DNA of 31,125 nucleotides from a virus: positions 1 through 31,125 of the IMG/VR virus record IMGVR_UViG_3300029397_000033. One strand, given 5' to 3'. The notes under the pieces were generated by a model that made no database searches, was not told the origin of the DNA, and saw only the letters and a program-made list of their open reading frames with translations. Both the position numbers and the translations under genes were made by a program. Positions 1 through 7,678 of this stretch are shown in pieces (position 1 is the stretch's first letter; every line of letters starts with the position of its first letter).

Positions 1-378
1 ATGATCCCCAATGATGAATTGCATGACCTTGAACGATCCTATAGCGGATTCTTAGTTACTCGACCGCTCTCTGGACAAGAGGTTGAAGAAATCATTAGGC
101 TAGGCCGAGACGAAGGGTTGGAACTGGACGTGACTACATCCTCGATTGATTTCGAGTATATCGGTCGCGACACCAACCGCTTTATCGTGAAGTTGCTGCA
201 GCGCATTGCTCGAATAGTGAGAGGCGCCGAAGGTGAGATCCGGTGTCAAATCTCTGGTGATTCCGACAACCTGTCTTTCGAGTTCTTTCGAATCAGTGAC
301 GGCAAGGTCTTTCGACAATTAGCTCGGCTTGTCCGCCTCCCGGAAGAAGAGTTGGAGGAGGGCAATTTCGGCACATAA
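1..378 (+). CDS. Hypothetical protein, possible orphan immunity protein
   Basis: A 125-residue acidic soluble protein with no signal peptide or membrane segment. I do not recognise the family. An ATG sits at the first base of the window, so a start further upstream cannot be excluded. The stop codon TAA (376-378) is followed with no gap by the ATG of the Rhs core fragment. In Rhs loci, an immunity gene is commonly followed by a displaced Rhs core fragment carrying another toxin tail, and this arrangement fits that pattern. The immunity role is therefore inferred from context only; the cognate toxin would lie to the left, outside the window. Confidence 0.6.
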   Translation: MIPNDELHDLERSYSGFLVTRPLSGQEVEEIIRLGRDEGLELDVTTSSIDFEYIGRDTNRFIVKLLQRIARIVRGAEGEIRCQISGDSDNLSFEFFRISDGKVFRQLARLVRLPEEELEEGNFGT

Positions 379-2682
379 ATGGGCCCTGAAATTCTAGAAA
401 CGCTGGACCGTTTGAAACAGGTGACGCAGGGACGCAGCTTCACACATGACACGCTGGGGCGGCTGGTGACGACGGTGAATCCGGAGAGCGGGACCACGTG
501 CTACGGAGAGTGGGTGGGCGGGGTGTGCCAGGGCGGCTATGATCCCAATAGCAGCCTGGTGAAAAAGACGGACGCGCGGGGCGTGGTGACGACGGTGAAC
601 TACGACTCGCTGAATCGGGTTCTCACGAAAAGCTACAGCGACGGGACCGCAACGGTTGGGTACATGTACGACACGGATTTGGCAATCACCGGCGTGTCGA
701 ACGAGAACCGGAGCATCGGGCGGCTGGTGCAGGTGACGGGCGGGACGGGATCGACGGTGTACCGGTGGGATGGTGTGGGGCGCGCGGTGGCGAGCGGGCA
801 GGAGATGGATGGGACGGGGTACGTGTTTGAGTATGGGCACAAGCCGGCGGGGCCGGGGACGATGAGGTATCCGTCGGGGCGCGTGGTGAACTGGGGCTAT
901 GATGATGTGGGACGAGTGGACCGGCGCGGTGAGGGGTGCCACTGGCGTGACGGACTATGCGTCGTCGATTCTGTACTCACCGTTTGGCGGAGTGGCGCAG
1001 ATTACACTCGGCAATACATTGGTGGAAAAATGGGGCTACAGCGACATGCGCGGCCAGGTGAGACGGATTGCGCTCGGCACGGCGGTGAACGAGACCGCGG
1101 CGGGAGAGTGGCTGTTCAGCCACTGCGCCGGGGGCCTGTCCACGGCGGAGTGCAGGTCCAACAACGGCAATGTGCGGCACCAGACCGTCAACCCGCTGGG
1201 CAAGATCCAGAGTTACAGCTATGACGGGCTGAACCGGTTGTCGGCAGTGGTGGAAAGGGCTACCGTGGCGGCCGCGCCTTCGTGCAGTGCCAGCGGCCCG
1301 GATCCATGCCGGTGGTTTGATTTTGACCAGTTCGGCAACATGCGGGTAAGCGCGGCATACGTCTCGGCGTGGATTCGTTCACGCCGACGTCGGCGTCGAA
1401 CTTCAACACGAAGAACCAGGTGGTTTTGCAGAGCGCGCAATACGATGCGGCGGGGAATCAGAAAGTGATCGGCGGGTACAGTTCTCTGTATGACGCCGAG
1501 AGCCGGGTGAGGTCGAGCACGATCAACAGCGTGACCACGACGTTTGAGTACGACGGCGAGAGCCGGCGCGTGAAGAAGGGCTCGACGGTGTTTGCCTATG
1601 ACGCGCTGGGCAGATTGGCGGCGGAGTATGGCGGTTCTTCCGCTGGCGGTGGGCGGCAGTACCTGACGACTGACCATTTGGGCTCGACGCGCGTGGTGAC
1701 GAATGCGAACGGAGCGGTAGTAGACGGCCAGCGGCACGATTATCTGCCGTTTGGAGAATCGCTGCTCTCGGGGATCAATGGGCGGACAACGGCCCTGAAG
1801 TATGGCGCGTCAGAGAATCTGGGGACGTTGACGAATCTCTTCACCGGCAAGGAGCGGGACAGCGAAGCGAAGCTCGATTATTTTGGTGCGAGGTACTTCT
1901 CGGGGGCGCAGGGGAGGTTTACGTCACCGGATGAACCGCTTGTCGACCAGTATCCATCAGGCCCACAAAGCTGGAATCTGTATGGCTATGTTAGGAACAA
2001 CCCATTGAGGAATATCGACCCCAGTGGCCGCGACTGCATCTACAGCAATACTTTCGACGAAAAAGCTGGGACAGTGATCGTGGAGACGGGTTTTTGTAGT
2101 CTGAACGACGGCACCTATGTCGCCGGGACTATCAACTCCATCACATACGACTCGAACAGCCGCTCGTTGGACTACGGGTACACCGCCTATAAGACTGGTA
2201 CACCCAGCATTGGTTCAACGAACCTTCCGAATCCAGATGCTGGTCTTGTGCAATTGCGACGTGGAACACGACTTGCCGAACCAGTCGTGAATTTAGCAGC
2301 TGTTGGAACTGCCGCTGTGATGACGGGGGGATTCGCGGGTGCTGGATATGGCGCATGGGTAGGCGGATCTGCTCTCACCACGCTGACTATTCCGGTGGCA
2401 ACGCTACCCCCACTAGTCTCCAACCCCACGCTTCAGGACATCGTCAACAAACTATTTCAGGAGACAGACAAGCTGCCTGGCGGCACTGCCGGCGCTGTGC
2501 GATATGAGCTGTTAACCGGAGATCTCATGTCGCCGTCAGGTCACTCCATGAAAGCACAAGAGGCAATCGTCGCCATAACGAATCTCCTGAAAAGGGGAAA
2601 ACTGTCGTTCAATGATCAGATCGTGTCCCGGCGACTCATTCAAGACTTGAGTGATGCACTCAAGACAAAGCCAAGGAGATAG
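379..2682 (+). pseudogene. Rhs/YD-repeat core fragment with toxin tail, two frameshifts
   Basis: This is a displaced Rhs polymorphic-toxin fragment that lacks the N-terminal delivery part. YD-type repeats are readable in three successive segments: 379 to about 925 in one frame, about 925 to 1360 in the next frame, and about 1350 to 2682 back in the first. At least two indels therefore break the gene. The last segment carries the strongly conserved end of the Rhs core, with DHLGSTRVVT, YLPFGE, FTGKERD, DYFGARYFS, GRFTSPDE, SWNLYGYVRNNPL and the terminal DPSGR (gac at 2017). The C-terminal toxin tail follows. The start ATG (379) abuts the stop of the preceding gene. Intact Rhs proteins form a cage around the toxin and exceed 1000 residues. 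This fragment is most likely a recombination reservoir rather than a delivered toxin, although a GTG at 1369 leaves 437 codons open. Confidence 0.85.
2029..2682 (+). other. Rhs C-terminal toxin-like domain
   Basis: This is the variable tail after the DPSGR end of the Rhs core, about 217 residues and still open in frame. It has three parts: a Ser/Thr/Tyr-rich linker, a Gly/Ala-rich hydrophobic stretch at about 2290-2400 that could act as a membrane-entry segment, and a compact basic C-terminal module at about 2430-2680. The module contains LPGGTAGAVRYE, SGHSMKAQEA and a helical end rich in Lys and Arg. The position and composition suit a small nuclease-type effector. I cannot name the family, and no catalytic residues are proven. 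The tightly linked gene directly downstream is its likely immunity partner. Confidence 0.6.
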
Positions 2683-2683
2683 C

Positions 2684-3091
2684 ATGTCAGATCTGCGGTA
2701 CAGCGTGTTTATGGATTGCCTCCTCGCAGCAGTTCCGGAGATCAAACACAAATATCAGGTGCTTCAAGAGGATATCGGCCCTGATGTGCTTCCATATCCG
2801 ACCGTGGAGTTGGTGCTCGAACCGTTTGTGAAGCACCTCCTGCAAGCTAATGCCAATGTCGATCTACTGCGGCGAGTATTCTCGTTCTTCGAAGAGATGG
2901 CGCGGTCGCAGGATATTGAAGTAGTCAACCTCTTGCACGTGGGTATCTTCGAATCATGGGTGGGGGACCGCGAAATACTCGCTCGCGCATGGAGATATAT
3001 GGGAGAGACTACAAAACAGATCGCCAGTGATGCAGCCCATCGGTTAAGCCGGGGCGACAATCTCCCCCGGGTTTCCGATTCCCGGGCCTAA
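2684..3091 (+). CDS. Candidate immunity protein for the Rhs toxin tail
   Basis: A 135-residue, mostly helical cytoplasmic protein. The chosen ATG at 2684 lies one base after the Rhs stop codon and has a strong ribosome binding site (AAGGAGA, about 2670-2677), so it is translationally coupled to the toxin tail. An ATG at 2651 in the same frame would overlap the toxin gene and lacks such a site. The central segment (RRVFSFFEEMA, then EVVNLLHVGIFESW) resembles small helical immunity-like proteins of the DUF7674 kind; that is recalled, not verified. Its position as the gene directly after an Rhs toxin tail is the main evidence for the immunity role. Confidence 0.65.
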   Translation: MSDLRYSVFMDCLLAAVPEIKHKYQVLQEDIGPDVLPYPTVELVLEPFVKHLLQANANVDLLRRVFSFFEEMARSQDIEVVNLLHVGIFESWVGDREILARAWRYMGETTKQIASDAAHRLSRGDNLPRVSDSRA

Positions 3092-3097
3092 AGGTGA

Positions 3098-3340
3098 GAT
3101 TCCATCCGCTCCAAGCATGAGAGGGGCACAGAGAATTGGGATAAGGGAGGAAGGCATACCAACATCTCAGCAACCTGTATCTCAAAAGAACACTCCGCAG
3201 GTAGGCAGTACACGTATGAAGTCCCGACGCCTGGCGGAGGAACTCAAACAAAGATCGTTCAACGCAACACCGGGACTGACCGTAGCCATGCTGGGCAGCC
3301 GCTCGTCGAGGTTGGCAGTCCCAAGCCGGCAGGCGAATGA
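3098..3340 (+). pseudogene. Relic of a second polymorphic-toxin C-terminus
   Basis: No intact gene is visible in this frame, but from about 3206 to the stop at 3338-3340 it reads as a well-formed peptide containing YEVPTPGGGTQT, IVQRNTGT, HAGQPLVEVG and PKPAGE. Segments of this kind (a PTPGGGT loop followed by QRN-x-GT and H-x-QPHxEVG-like motifs) occur near the ends of bacterial polymorphic toxins, to my recollection. The frame upstream (3098-3205) is open but has no ATG start and looks degenerate. It is interpreted as the tail of a decayed second orphan Rhs cassette. Its frame is the same as that of the immunity gene upstream, from which it is separated by stop codons. Confidence 0.45.
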
Positions 3341-3480
3341 CAGCGTGGCAGCGGACGAGTCGCAGCCGGCGATTGTCGTGGACACGCTTTCAGCCATTCA
3401 AAACCGCCAGAGGCGAATGCCGGTGGGAAGGATACTGGCCTGGTGGGGCTGCACCACACCTGCCCGGCGAGCACCTCTCA

Positions 3481-3621
3481 ATGATCCGGCCAGAGGATGA
3501 GTGCTCGTGCGGTAACCGCATACCATACATGCACTGTTGCCGCCGCAAACACCTCGCCGCCGTACATCTCCGTGAGACTCGACTCCGGCCAGGCGTGGAC
3601 GGCGCGGCTCACGCGGCGTAG
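3481..3621 (+). CDS. Small SEC-C zinc-motif peptide
   Basis: A 46-codon ORF whose product contains CSCG-N-x6-CC (residues about 7-17, followed by a basic RRKH stretch). This matches the SEC-C zinc-binding signature CxCGxxxxxxxCC found at the SecA C-terminus and as an add-on in many bacterial proteins. The upstream bases hold no convincing ribosome binding site. The frame is open further upstream (back to about 3337), but that part is not protein-like. It may be a remnant of a larger protein that ended in a SEC-C motif. It lies between the toxin relic and the membrane hydrolase gene. The motif is clear; expression is doubtful. Confidence 0.4.
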   Translation: MIRPEDECSCGNRIPYMHCCRRKHLAAVHLRETRLRPGVDGAAHAA

Positions 3622-3645
3622 GTCCATAAGTCAAGGAGGAGCATT

Positions 3646-4005
3646 GTGAACGCGTCGCAACACATGATCGCCGGCATGATCACCACCAGCGCCACGTACC
3701 TCATCGCAGCACGGGCGCTAGGCGAACCGGCAACCATTGAGGGTCTCACCATAGCCGCTATCATCGGGATTCCCACGGGGCTCGCCCTCGACCTCATCGA
3801 GCCAGCGGTACATCCGGGACACCGTGGCCTTGCGCATAGCGTGGTCAGTCTCGCTGGGATCACCAAACTTGCGAACAACACATGGGGGGATGCCACGACG
3901 GCATCGGCCGCAAAACTCTGGACCGTCGTCATCCTTGCAGGCGTGATCAGCCACTTCGCACTGGACGCGACCACGAAGAGAAGCTTGCCGCTGTTGGGGC
4001 TTTGA
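3646..4005 (+). CDS. YdjM-like membrane-bound metal-dependent hydrolase
   Basis: A 119-residue integral membrane protein of the DUF457/YdjM type. Visible family residues are H6 near the N-terminus, D49 and P53, then H59-R60-G61 and H64-S65 (HRGxxHS), and a C-terminal SHFALD (H103, D107). These presumably bind a metal at the membrane. Hydrophobic segments lie at about 8-25, 32-50, 63-75 and 91-106. The start is GTG at 3646, supported by a strong ribosome binding site AAGGAGGA ending at 3640. The protein is short compared with the usual 150-200 residues, so the C-terminal part may be reduced. It is transcribed toward the phage lysin gene and sits at the presumed prophage edge, so it could be host or phage cargo. 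Confidence 0.75.
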   Translation: MNASQHMIAGMITTSATYLIAARALGEPATIEGLTIAAIIGIPTGLALDLIEPAVHPGHRGLAHSVVSLAGITKLANNTWGDATTASAAKLWTVVILAGVISHFALDATTKRSLPLLGL

Positions 4006-4164
4006 TTGAGATGTTCTCACTTGCTGGCTTGAGGAGTCGGCGCATCTCCGCCAATTGACTGTGCACCGCATCGGATCCGGCGGCAGCTACAGTTCTGAGC
4101 ATCAATGTGTACCATGGCGATTCATTGACCCAAGCGAGAAGCCAATTGGTGCACGTTCGCCACC

Positions 4165-4557
4165 TCACCCCTGTTGCAACTTGATGCGGATGGGCACATC
4201 TATCTCCATGCCAGACCAGGCGGCGACATTGTGGATGTACGCTGCAACGTCGTTTTCCTTCGCAGGCGCATATTTTGAGATCAGCTCCCTCAGCGTCAGT
4301 CCCCGGGAGATATCCATCCGCACTTGTCGACGCACTCCTTCCACGCCTTCGGCGTATGACTTCCAGCCGGCCCACAGCCGTCCATTAGGTGACAGCCTTA
4401 CGGGAACTGCACCGCGCTGGCGAGCCCAGACCAGGTGTCCGGGATTGTGGAGGCCAAACCGTTTGACCATGTGAGTGTGAACCGACTTGGGGTCGCTTCC
4501 TCCTTCTTGGCGGATGATGGCCTGGGCGATTGCTTCAACGCACTCGTCGAGTGTCAT
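4165..4557 (-). CDS. Phage muramidase/endolysin-like protein
   Basis: A 130-residue protein with the layout of small phage lysozyme-like proteins: an N-terminal helix ending in RQEGG (E18, candidate catalytic acid), a HNPGHL motif at 37-42 (family form NNPGNL), GWKSY at about 64-68, then TLRELISKYAP at 88-98 and a final AAYIHNVAAWSG. The role inferred from this family is cleavage of peptidoglycan, either in lysis or as a virion-associated enzyme. The ATG at 4557 is chosen because AAGGAG lies nine bases upstream; the frame stays open further upstream, but that part is not protein-like. It is the last gene of the late cluster, downstream of the fibre genes, as is usual for lysis genes. Replacement of the usual first Asn of NNPGN by His is noted. 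Confidence 0.7.
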   Translation of the reverse strand: MTLDECVEAIAQAIIRQEGGSDPKSVHTHMVKRFGLHNPGHLVWARQRGAVPVRLSPNGRLWAGWKSYAEGVEGVRRQVRMDISRGLTLRELISKYAPAKENDVAAYIHNVAAWSGMEIDVPIRIKLQQG

Positions 4558-4790
4558 GAATGAATGCTCCTTGGATGACTTTGTGGCTGCTGGGGAAGTG
4601 ATGGGGCCGTGCGCAGGTCCGGACGTGACTTCTTGGGCCTGGTGGTTTGGATTTGGACTTACAGGGAGGCAATGCCAACCCGATCTCCAGGGCGGTCCCA
4701 AGCCCGGGAGATCTCGGCAGGGCAGCCGGCCTTGCGCTCCACTTACACGCAGACTGCGGCGAGTTCTAGGAGTGCAGTAGGCTTGACAGT

Positions 4791-5120
4791 CTATACCTCA
4801 GGTGGGAGGAGCTGAATGGGCTGGATGTTGGCGGCGGCGATAATGGCTTCCGCTTCCTGTTGCAGCGCCGCGGCCTGAGCCAGCTTATCCAGAGCTTCTT
4901 GGGGCTGCGCATCGGGGAACGCATCTACGACGGGCTTCAGGATCTTGGTGTAGCACTCCTTAGCAAAGAACTCGGTCTTGCTGTTGATGTGGACGCCGAG
5001 AACCGGGTTGGTGTTAACCGCCTGGATGTACTGCTCCAGCTTGGTCACAACTTCGGCCGGAACGATGAAGGCCGACTGCACATCGCCTTCCTCTTGGAAT
5101 GTGATTGTGATTTTGGGCAT
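4791..5120 (-). CDS. Hypothetical phage protein near the fibre genes
   Basis: A 109-residue acidic protein, family not recognised. The N-terminal third is beta-like (ITITFQEEGDVQSAFIVP); the C-terminal half is Ala/Gln/Glu-rich and probably helical (about 75-100), ending in a proline-rich LLPPEV. There is no signal peptide or membrane segment. It lies ten bases after the stop codon of the glycine-rich adhesin gene and so belongs to the end of the late operon. The role could be a fibre-assembly or accessory structural protein; this is inferred from position only. Confidence 0.6.
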   Translation of the reverse strand: MPKITITFQEEGDVQSAFIVPAEVVTKLEQYIQAVNTNPVLGVHINSKTEFFAKECYTKILKPVVDAFPDAQPQEALDKLAQAAALQQEAEAIIAAANIQPIQLLPPEV

Positions 5121-5130
5121 GAGAAACTTT

Positions 5131-5928
5131 CTAGTCGTCTGAATCTGTTACTACGATGAGTCTCGGTTTGCCTGTGACTGCTGTGTAGGTGAGGCGCACG
5201 AAACCGGGACCACCATTGCCGCCCGATACATATTGAGTCGTTGGTTGATAAGTGGTCCCGCCTGATCCACCGCCCCCATAATTGCCGCCATTCGTACCGC
5301 TGCCCTGTGCGTTATTGCCTACGGCTCCTGCCCCACCGTACTCCGATTTAGCCCCTCCAGCCGTGAGATAGGATGCCGCTAGGCCTTGTCCTGTCGAGCC
5401 CGCACCACCACCACCAGCACCGCCACCGCCTGACCCCACTGGACAACACAAATAGGAACCAAGCCCACCATTCCCGCCCATATATCTCACGTCACCGTTG
5501 GTTTGGGAGAAGTCGCCGTAGCCACCCTGCCCAGTAGTATAGGTAGTCGGTCCAGCAGGACGGCCTCCCTGTCCACCTTGAGCTTTGACCGTGCTGGTAG
5601 ACGAGAACCATGTAGGGTTGCCGTCCGACCCAGCAAACTCTCCTGGTCCGCCCCCAACTCCACCAGTGCCAATCGTGATTGTATGGACGTTTCCAGGAGT
5701 GACAGCGAGGGTCTTCTTCGCGTAAGAACCTCCAGCACCGCCGCCAGCAGCAGTGCCCCCGCTGTACCACTCTGCGCCACCGCCGCCTCCGCCTCCGCCC
5801 CAAACTTCCACAATGACTGAAGAGACACCAGCGGGAACCGTCCAGGTTGTTGAGCTTGGGAAGGTAACGACGGTCTGACCGCAGAGAGACGTAGCGACTA
5901 GGAGTATGAGAAGTAGTGTTCGTCTCAT
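5131..5928 (-). CDS. Glycine-rich phage adhesin/tail-tip protein with signal-like N-terminus
   Basis: A 265-residue protein. Residues 1-20 form a classic secretion-signal pattern (MRRT, then a Leu/Ile/Val core ending in SLCGQ). The next segment, TWTVPAGVSSVIVEVWGGGGGGGG, followed by long glycine-rich stretches, matches the glycine-rich domain used as receptor-binding tip in phage tail proteins. Several Gly runs and GGxGGxG repeats would form polyglycine-type packing. The ATG at 5928 overlaps the stop codon of the upstream gene (TAATG), so translation is coupled; a longer reading upstream overlaps that gene and is rejected. It is probably a receptor-binding adhesin. A signal peptide on a tail protein is odd, because virion proteins assemble in the cytoplasm. 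Confidence 0.7.
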   Translation of the reverse strand: MRRTLLLILLVATSLCGQTVVTFPSSTTWTVPAGVSSVIVEVWGGGGGGGGAEWYSGGTAAGGGAGGSYAKKTLAVTPGNVHTITIGTGGVGGGPGEFAGSDGNPTWFSSTSTVKAQGGQGGRPAGPTTYTTGQGGYGDFSQTNGDVRYMGGNGGLGSYLCCPVGSGGGGAGGGGAGSTGQGLAASYLTAGGAKSEYGGAGAVGNNAQGSGTNGGNYGGGGSGGTTYQPTTQYVSGGNGGPGFVRLTYTAVTGKPRLIVVTDSDD

Positions 5929-6674
5929 TATGGATAGCTCCGCGTGTACTTGATGCTGACTGAGAGATTCTTCACGCTGGAGACTGACGCAGTAGTGAAA
6001 CCCAACCCCTCCCCAGCCGTCAGCGTCCCATAACTGTTGATCGTGCTGGTGGAGGCTCCACCCGTGGCGCACGTCAGAGCCCCGGCCACGGCGTTACCGG
6101 CGGAATCCTTGATGGTCAACGAGACCGTCCCTGCATCGGTCCAGCAGGCGATCTCCGTGATCGTTGCATTGTAGGCGTGGACACGCCAGACGTTATTGAC
6201 GGTAGTGGCGTCAATCGCGGTGCTGGCGCTGCCGCCATACACGAAGTTGATCTGGTGCGCCTGGGAAGGAACAAGCGTCTTATATGCCTGGGCCGCTGTC
6301 ACGCGGCGCAAGAACTGATCCGACGTGGCGTAGAAGCTGGTCGGGGTGATTGCCTCATCACCATTTGACGCGTTGAAGTACGTGGCGTAGATGTAGCCAT
6401 TGCTGTCCCTCTGGGCAATGGTGTTCCCAGTTGCCGATGTGGCGATGGTTGGCTTATTGGTCACCTGCGCCCAATCCACAAATCCAGGTACCCACTTGGA
6501 CAGCGAGTTGTTCCAGAGGTAGACATTGAGATCGCTGGGAGCGGCTATGTCCACAGCCCGACCCTGGATCTTGGCGACGGTCGGTGCCGGAAGGGCACCG
6601 GACAAATCGCCGCCCGCCGTGATCTGGCCGTCTGCGGCACAGATGAACAGAACAAAACTCAGGAAAAGTCTCAT
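5928..6674 (-). CDS. Tail-fibre-like protein with signal-like N-terminus
   Basis: A 248-residue protein. The N-terminus (MRLFLSFVLFICAADG) looks like a short signal peptide, possibly cleaved after an Ala or Gly near residue 16. The middle contains phage-fibre type wording: DLSGALPAPTVAKIQG, WAQVTNKPT, QRDSNGYIYATYFN and TSDQFLRRVTAAQAY. The C-terminal 100 residues are rich in Thr, Ser, Ala and Val and look like a beta-sandwich tip. The start overlaps the end of the preceding fibre gene by four bases (ATGA), and its own end overlaps the adhesin start. A role as a fibre or fibre-tip subunit is likely. The signal-like start is unexplained, as in its downstream neighbour. Confidence 0.7.
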   Translation of the reverse strand: MRLFLSFVLFICAADGQITAGGDLSGALPAPTVAKIQGRAVDIAAPSDLNVYLWNNSLSKWVPGFVDWAQVTNKPTIATSATGNTIAQRDSNGYIYATYFNASNGDEAITPTSFYATSDQFLRRVTAAQAYKTLVPSQAHQINFVYGGSASTAIDATTVNNVWRVHAYNATITEIACWTDAGTVSLTIKDSAGNAVAGALTCATGGASTSTINSYGTLTAGEGLGFTTASVSSVKNLSVSIKYTRSYP

Positions 6675-7474
6675 AGGTCAATTACTCCGAAGCGCTTCCA
6701 GGTAGTCCCGCTGATGCAGATCCAGCCGACATGCCCACCAGCAATGGGGGCAGAGTTGAAGACGAGATCGCCAGCATTCCCACTGCCTGTTGGAGCCGTC
6801 GTGCTGTAGATCAGGCTGGTGCCTTCGCCGCCAGTGCCGCCAGCGCCAAACTCCCAGCCGTTATTCGCTGCGTTTCGCTTCAGGTATAGGCCACCAGCTC
6901 CAGTCGTATCCGGTGTGATGAGCTTGGACGCCAGATCGGTGACGAGATTCGCCACCTCTGCCTGAGAATGAGCGTGCGCTGACGGCGCAAACGTGGCTGG
7001 GACTCCAACGAGCTTTGCCCAATCCAGGCTGGTAATCCAGGCCGGATTTGCATAAGCGCCTGAGAGTGATGCTTTATCGGCCAGCGCTGCCGCGAGGCCG
7101 GTGACATCGGCCTGTATGTGACTGTGAGCAGCCGGCGTGAACGTCGCCGGAAGGTTCTGGAGGTAGTTCCAGTCCAGGTTGCCTTTGAGCGTCGTGCTGA
7201 GAATCGAGCCGTTCACCTGAAGCTTGTCGGTGCCATTGTCCGCTGCACCAATCAGAATGCGGCCGTTGGCCTCAACGACGATCGACTCAGCGATCGCGCC
7301 AGCCGCAGTGACCTTGGTGAGCCGGCCTATGTTGCTCAGCGATGCGCCGCCAGTGACATCACCGGATGAAGAGACAGTCGCCAACTCCGCGTTTAACGCC
7401 GCAAAATTGCCGTTCAAGATCTGCGCGAGTGCTGAGACCAGGTCGTAGTCGTGAATGGTCGTGAGATTGGCCAT
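6671..7474 (-). CDS. Phage tail fibre protein
   Basis: A 267-residue protein with fibre hallmarks. Two AH-x-H motifs (AAHSHIQADVTGL and SAHAHSQAEVANL), each followed by a short helix, occur about 50-60 residues apart; such HxH sites can bind metal in trimeric phage fibres. The N-terminal part (about 30-80) reads like a beta-structured shaft (GDVTGGASLSNIG, VVEANGRILIGAADNGTDKLQVNG). The C-terminus (STTAPTGSGNAGDLVFNSAP to WICISGTTWKRFG) resembles the last domain of many fibre proteins. No signal peptide is present, unlike the two following genes. The start ATG lies three bases after the preceding stop codon. It is the first of three coupled fibre/adhesin genes. Confidence 0.8.
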   Translation of the reverse strand: MANLTTIHDYDLVSALAQILNGNFAALNAELATVSSSGDVTGGASLSNIGRLTKVTAAGAIAESIVVEANGRILIGAADNGTDKLQVNGSILSTTLKGNLDWNYLQNLPATFTPAAHSHIQADVTGLAAALADKASLSGAYANPAWITSLDWAKLVGVPATFAPSAHAHSQAEVANLVTDLASKLITPDTTGAGGLYLKRNAANNGWEFGAGGTGGEGTSLIYSTTAPTGSGNAGDLVFNSAPIAGGHVGWICISGTTWKRFGVIDL

Positions 7475-7477
7475 GTG

Positions 7478-7678
7478 TCACCTTCGGCCCGGATGAAGTG
7501 GTCTGTGGATGTGGGCCGGAGGAGTTTTTGCGGCGTTCCCAGCGCGCCTCACGACGAAGAGAAAAGTCGCCATGGACAGCGGGATTCCAGCCTTGTGTAG
7601 GGGAGTGGCTCCGCTGATGTTCAGCGGGAACGTGCCCTGAGCCAGAGTGAGTGTCCCGATTCTACCCAAAGTCAGCAT
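7478..7678 (-). CDS. Small hypothetical phage protein
   Basis: A 66-residue basic protein, family not recognised. The first half (LGRIGTLTLAQGTFPLNISG) is beta-like; the middle has a short hydrophobic stretch (IPLSMATFLFVV), and the C-terminus is rich in Arg, His and Pro. The ATG at 7678 is favoured because GGAGG lies six bases upstream. It overlaps the end of the preceding small gene by 17 bases. It sits between the tail-hub and fibre genes and may be an accessory structural or assembly factor; that is inference. Confidence 0.5.
   Translation of the reverse strand: MLTLGRIGTLTLAQGTFPLNISGATPLHKAGIPLSMATFLFVVRRAGNAAKTPPAHIHRPLHPGRR

Noticed and set aside
394-942. 182-codon - strand open frame
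   Set aside because: His/Arg/Pro-rich shadow of the Rhs core fragment.
3117-3500. 127-codon + strand open frame across the toxin relic
   Set aside because: Composition is not protein-like; the readable toxin-like segment lies in another frame.
4050-4160. Imperfect repeat GCCAATTG...TGCAC (about 4051 and 4141) as a possible attachment site
   Set aside because: The copies are only about 90 bases apart, short and unequal. No integrase or tRNA gene is near, so an attachment site is not supported.
5131-6072. Longer form of the glycine-rich adhesin starting at 6072
   Set aside because: The first 48 residues overlap the conserved upstream gene in another frame. The ATG at 5928 forms a TAATG junction and begins a clear hydrophobic signal.
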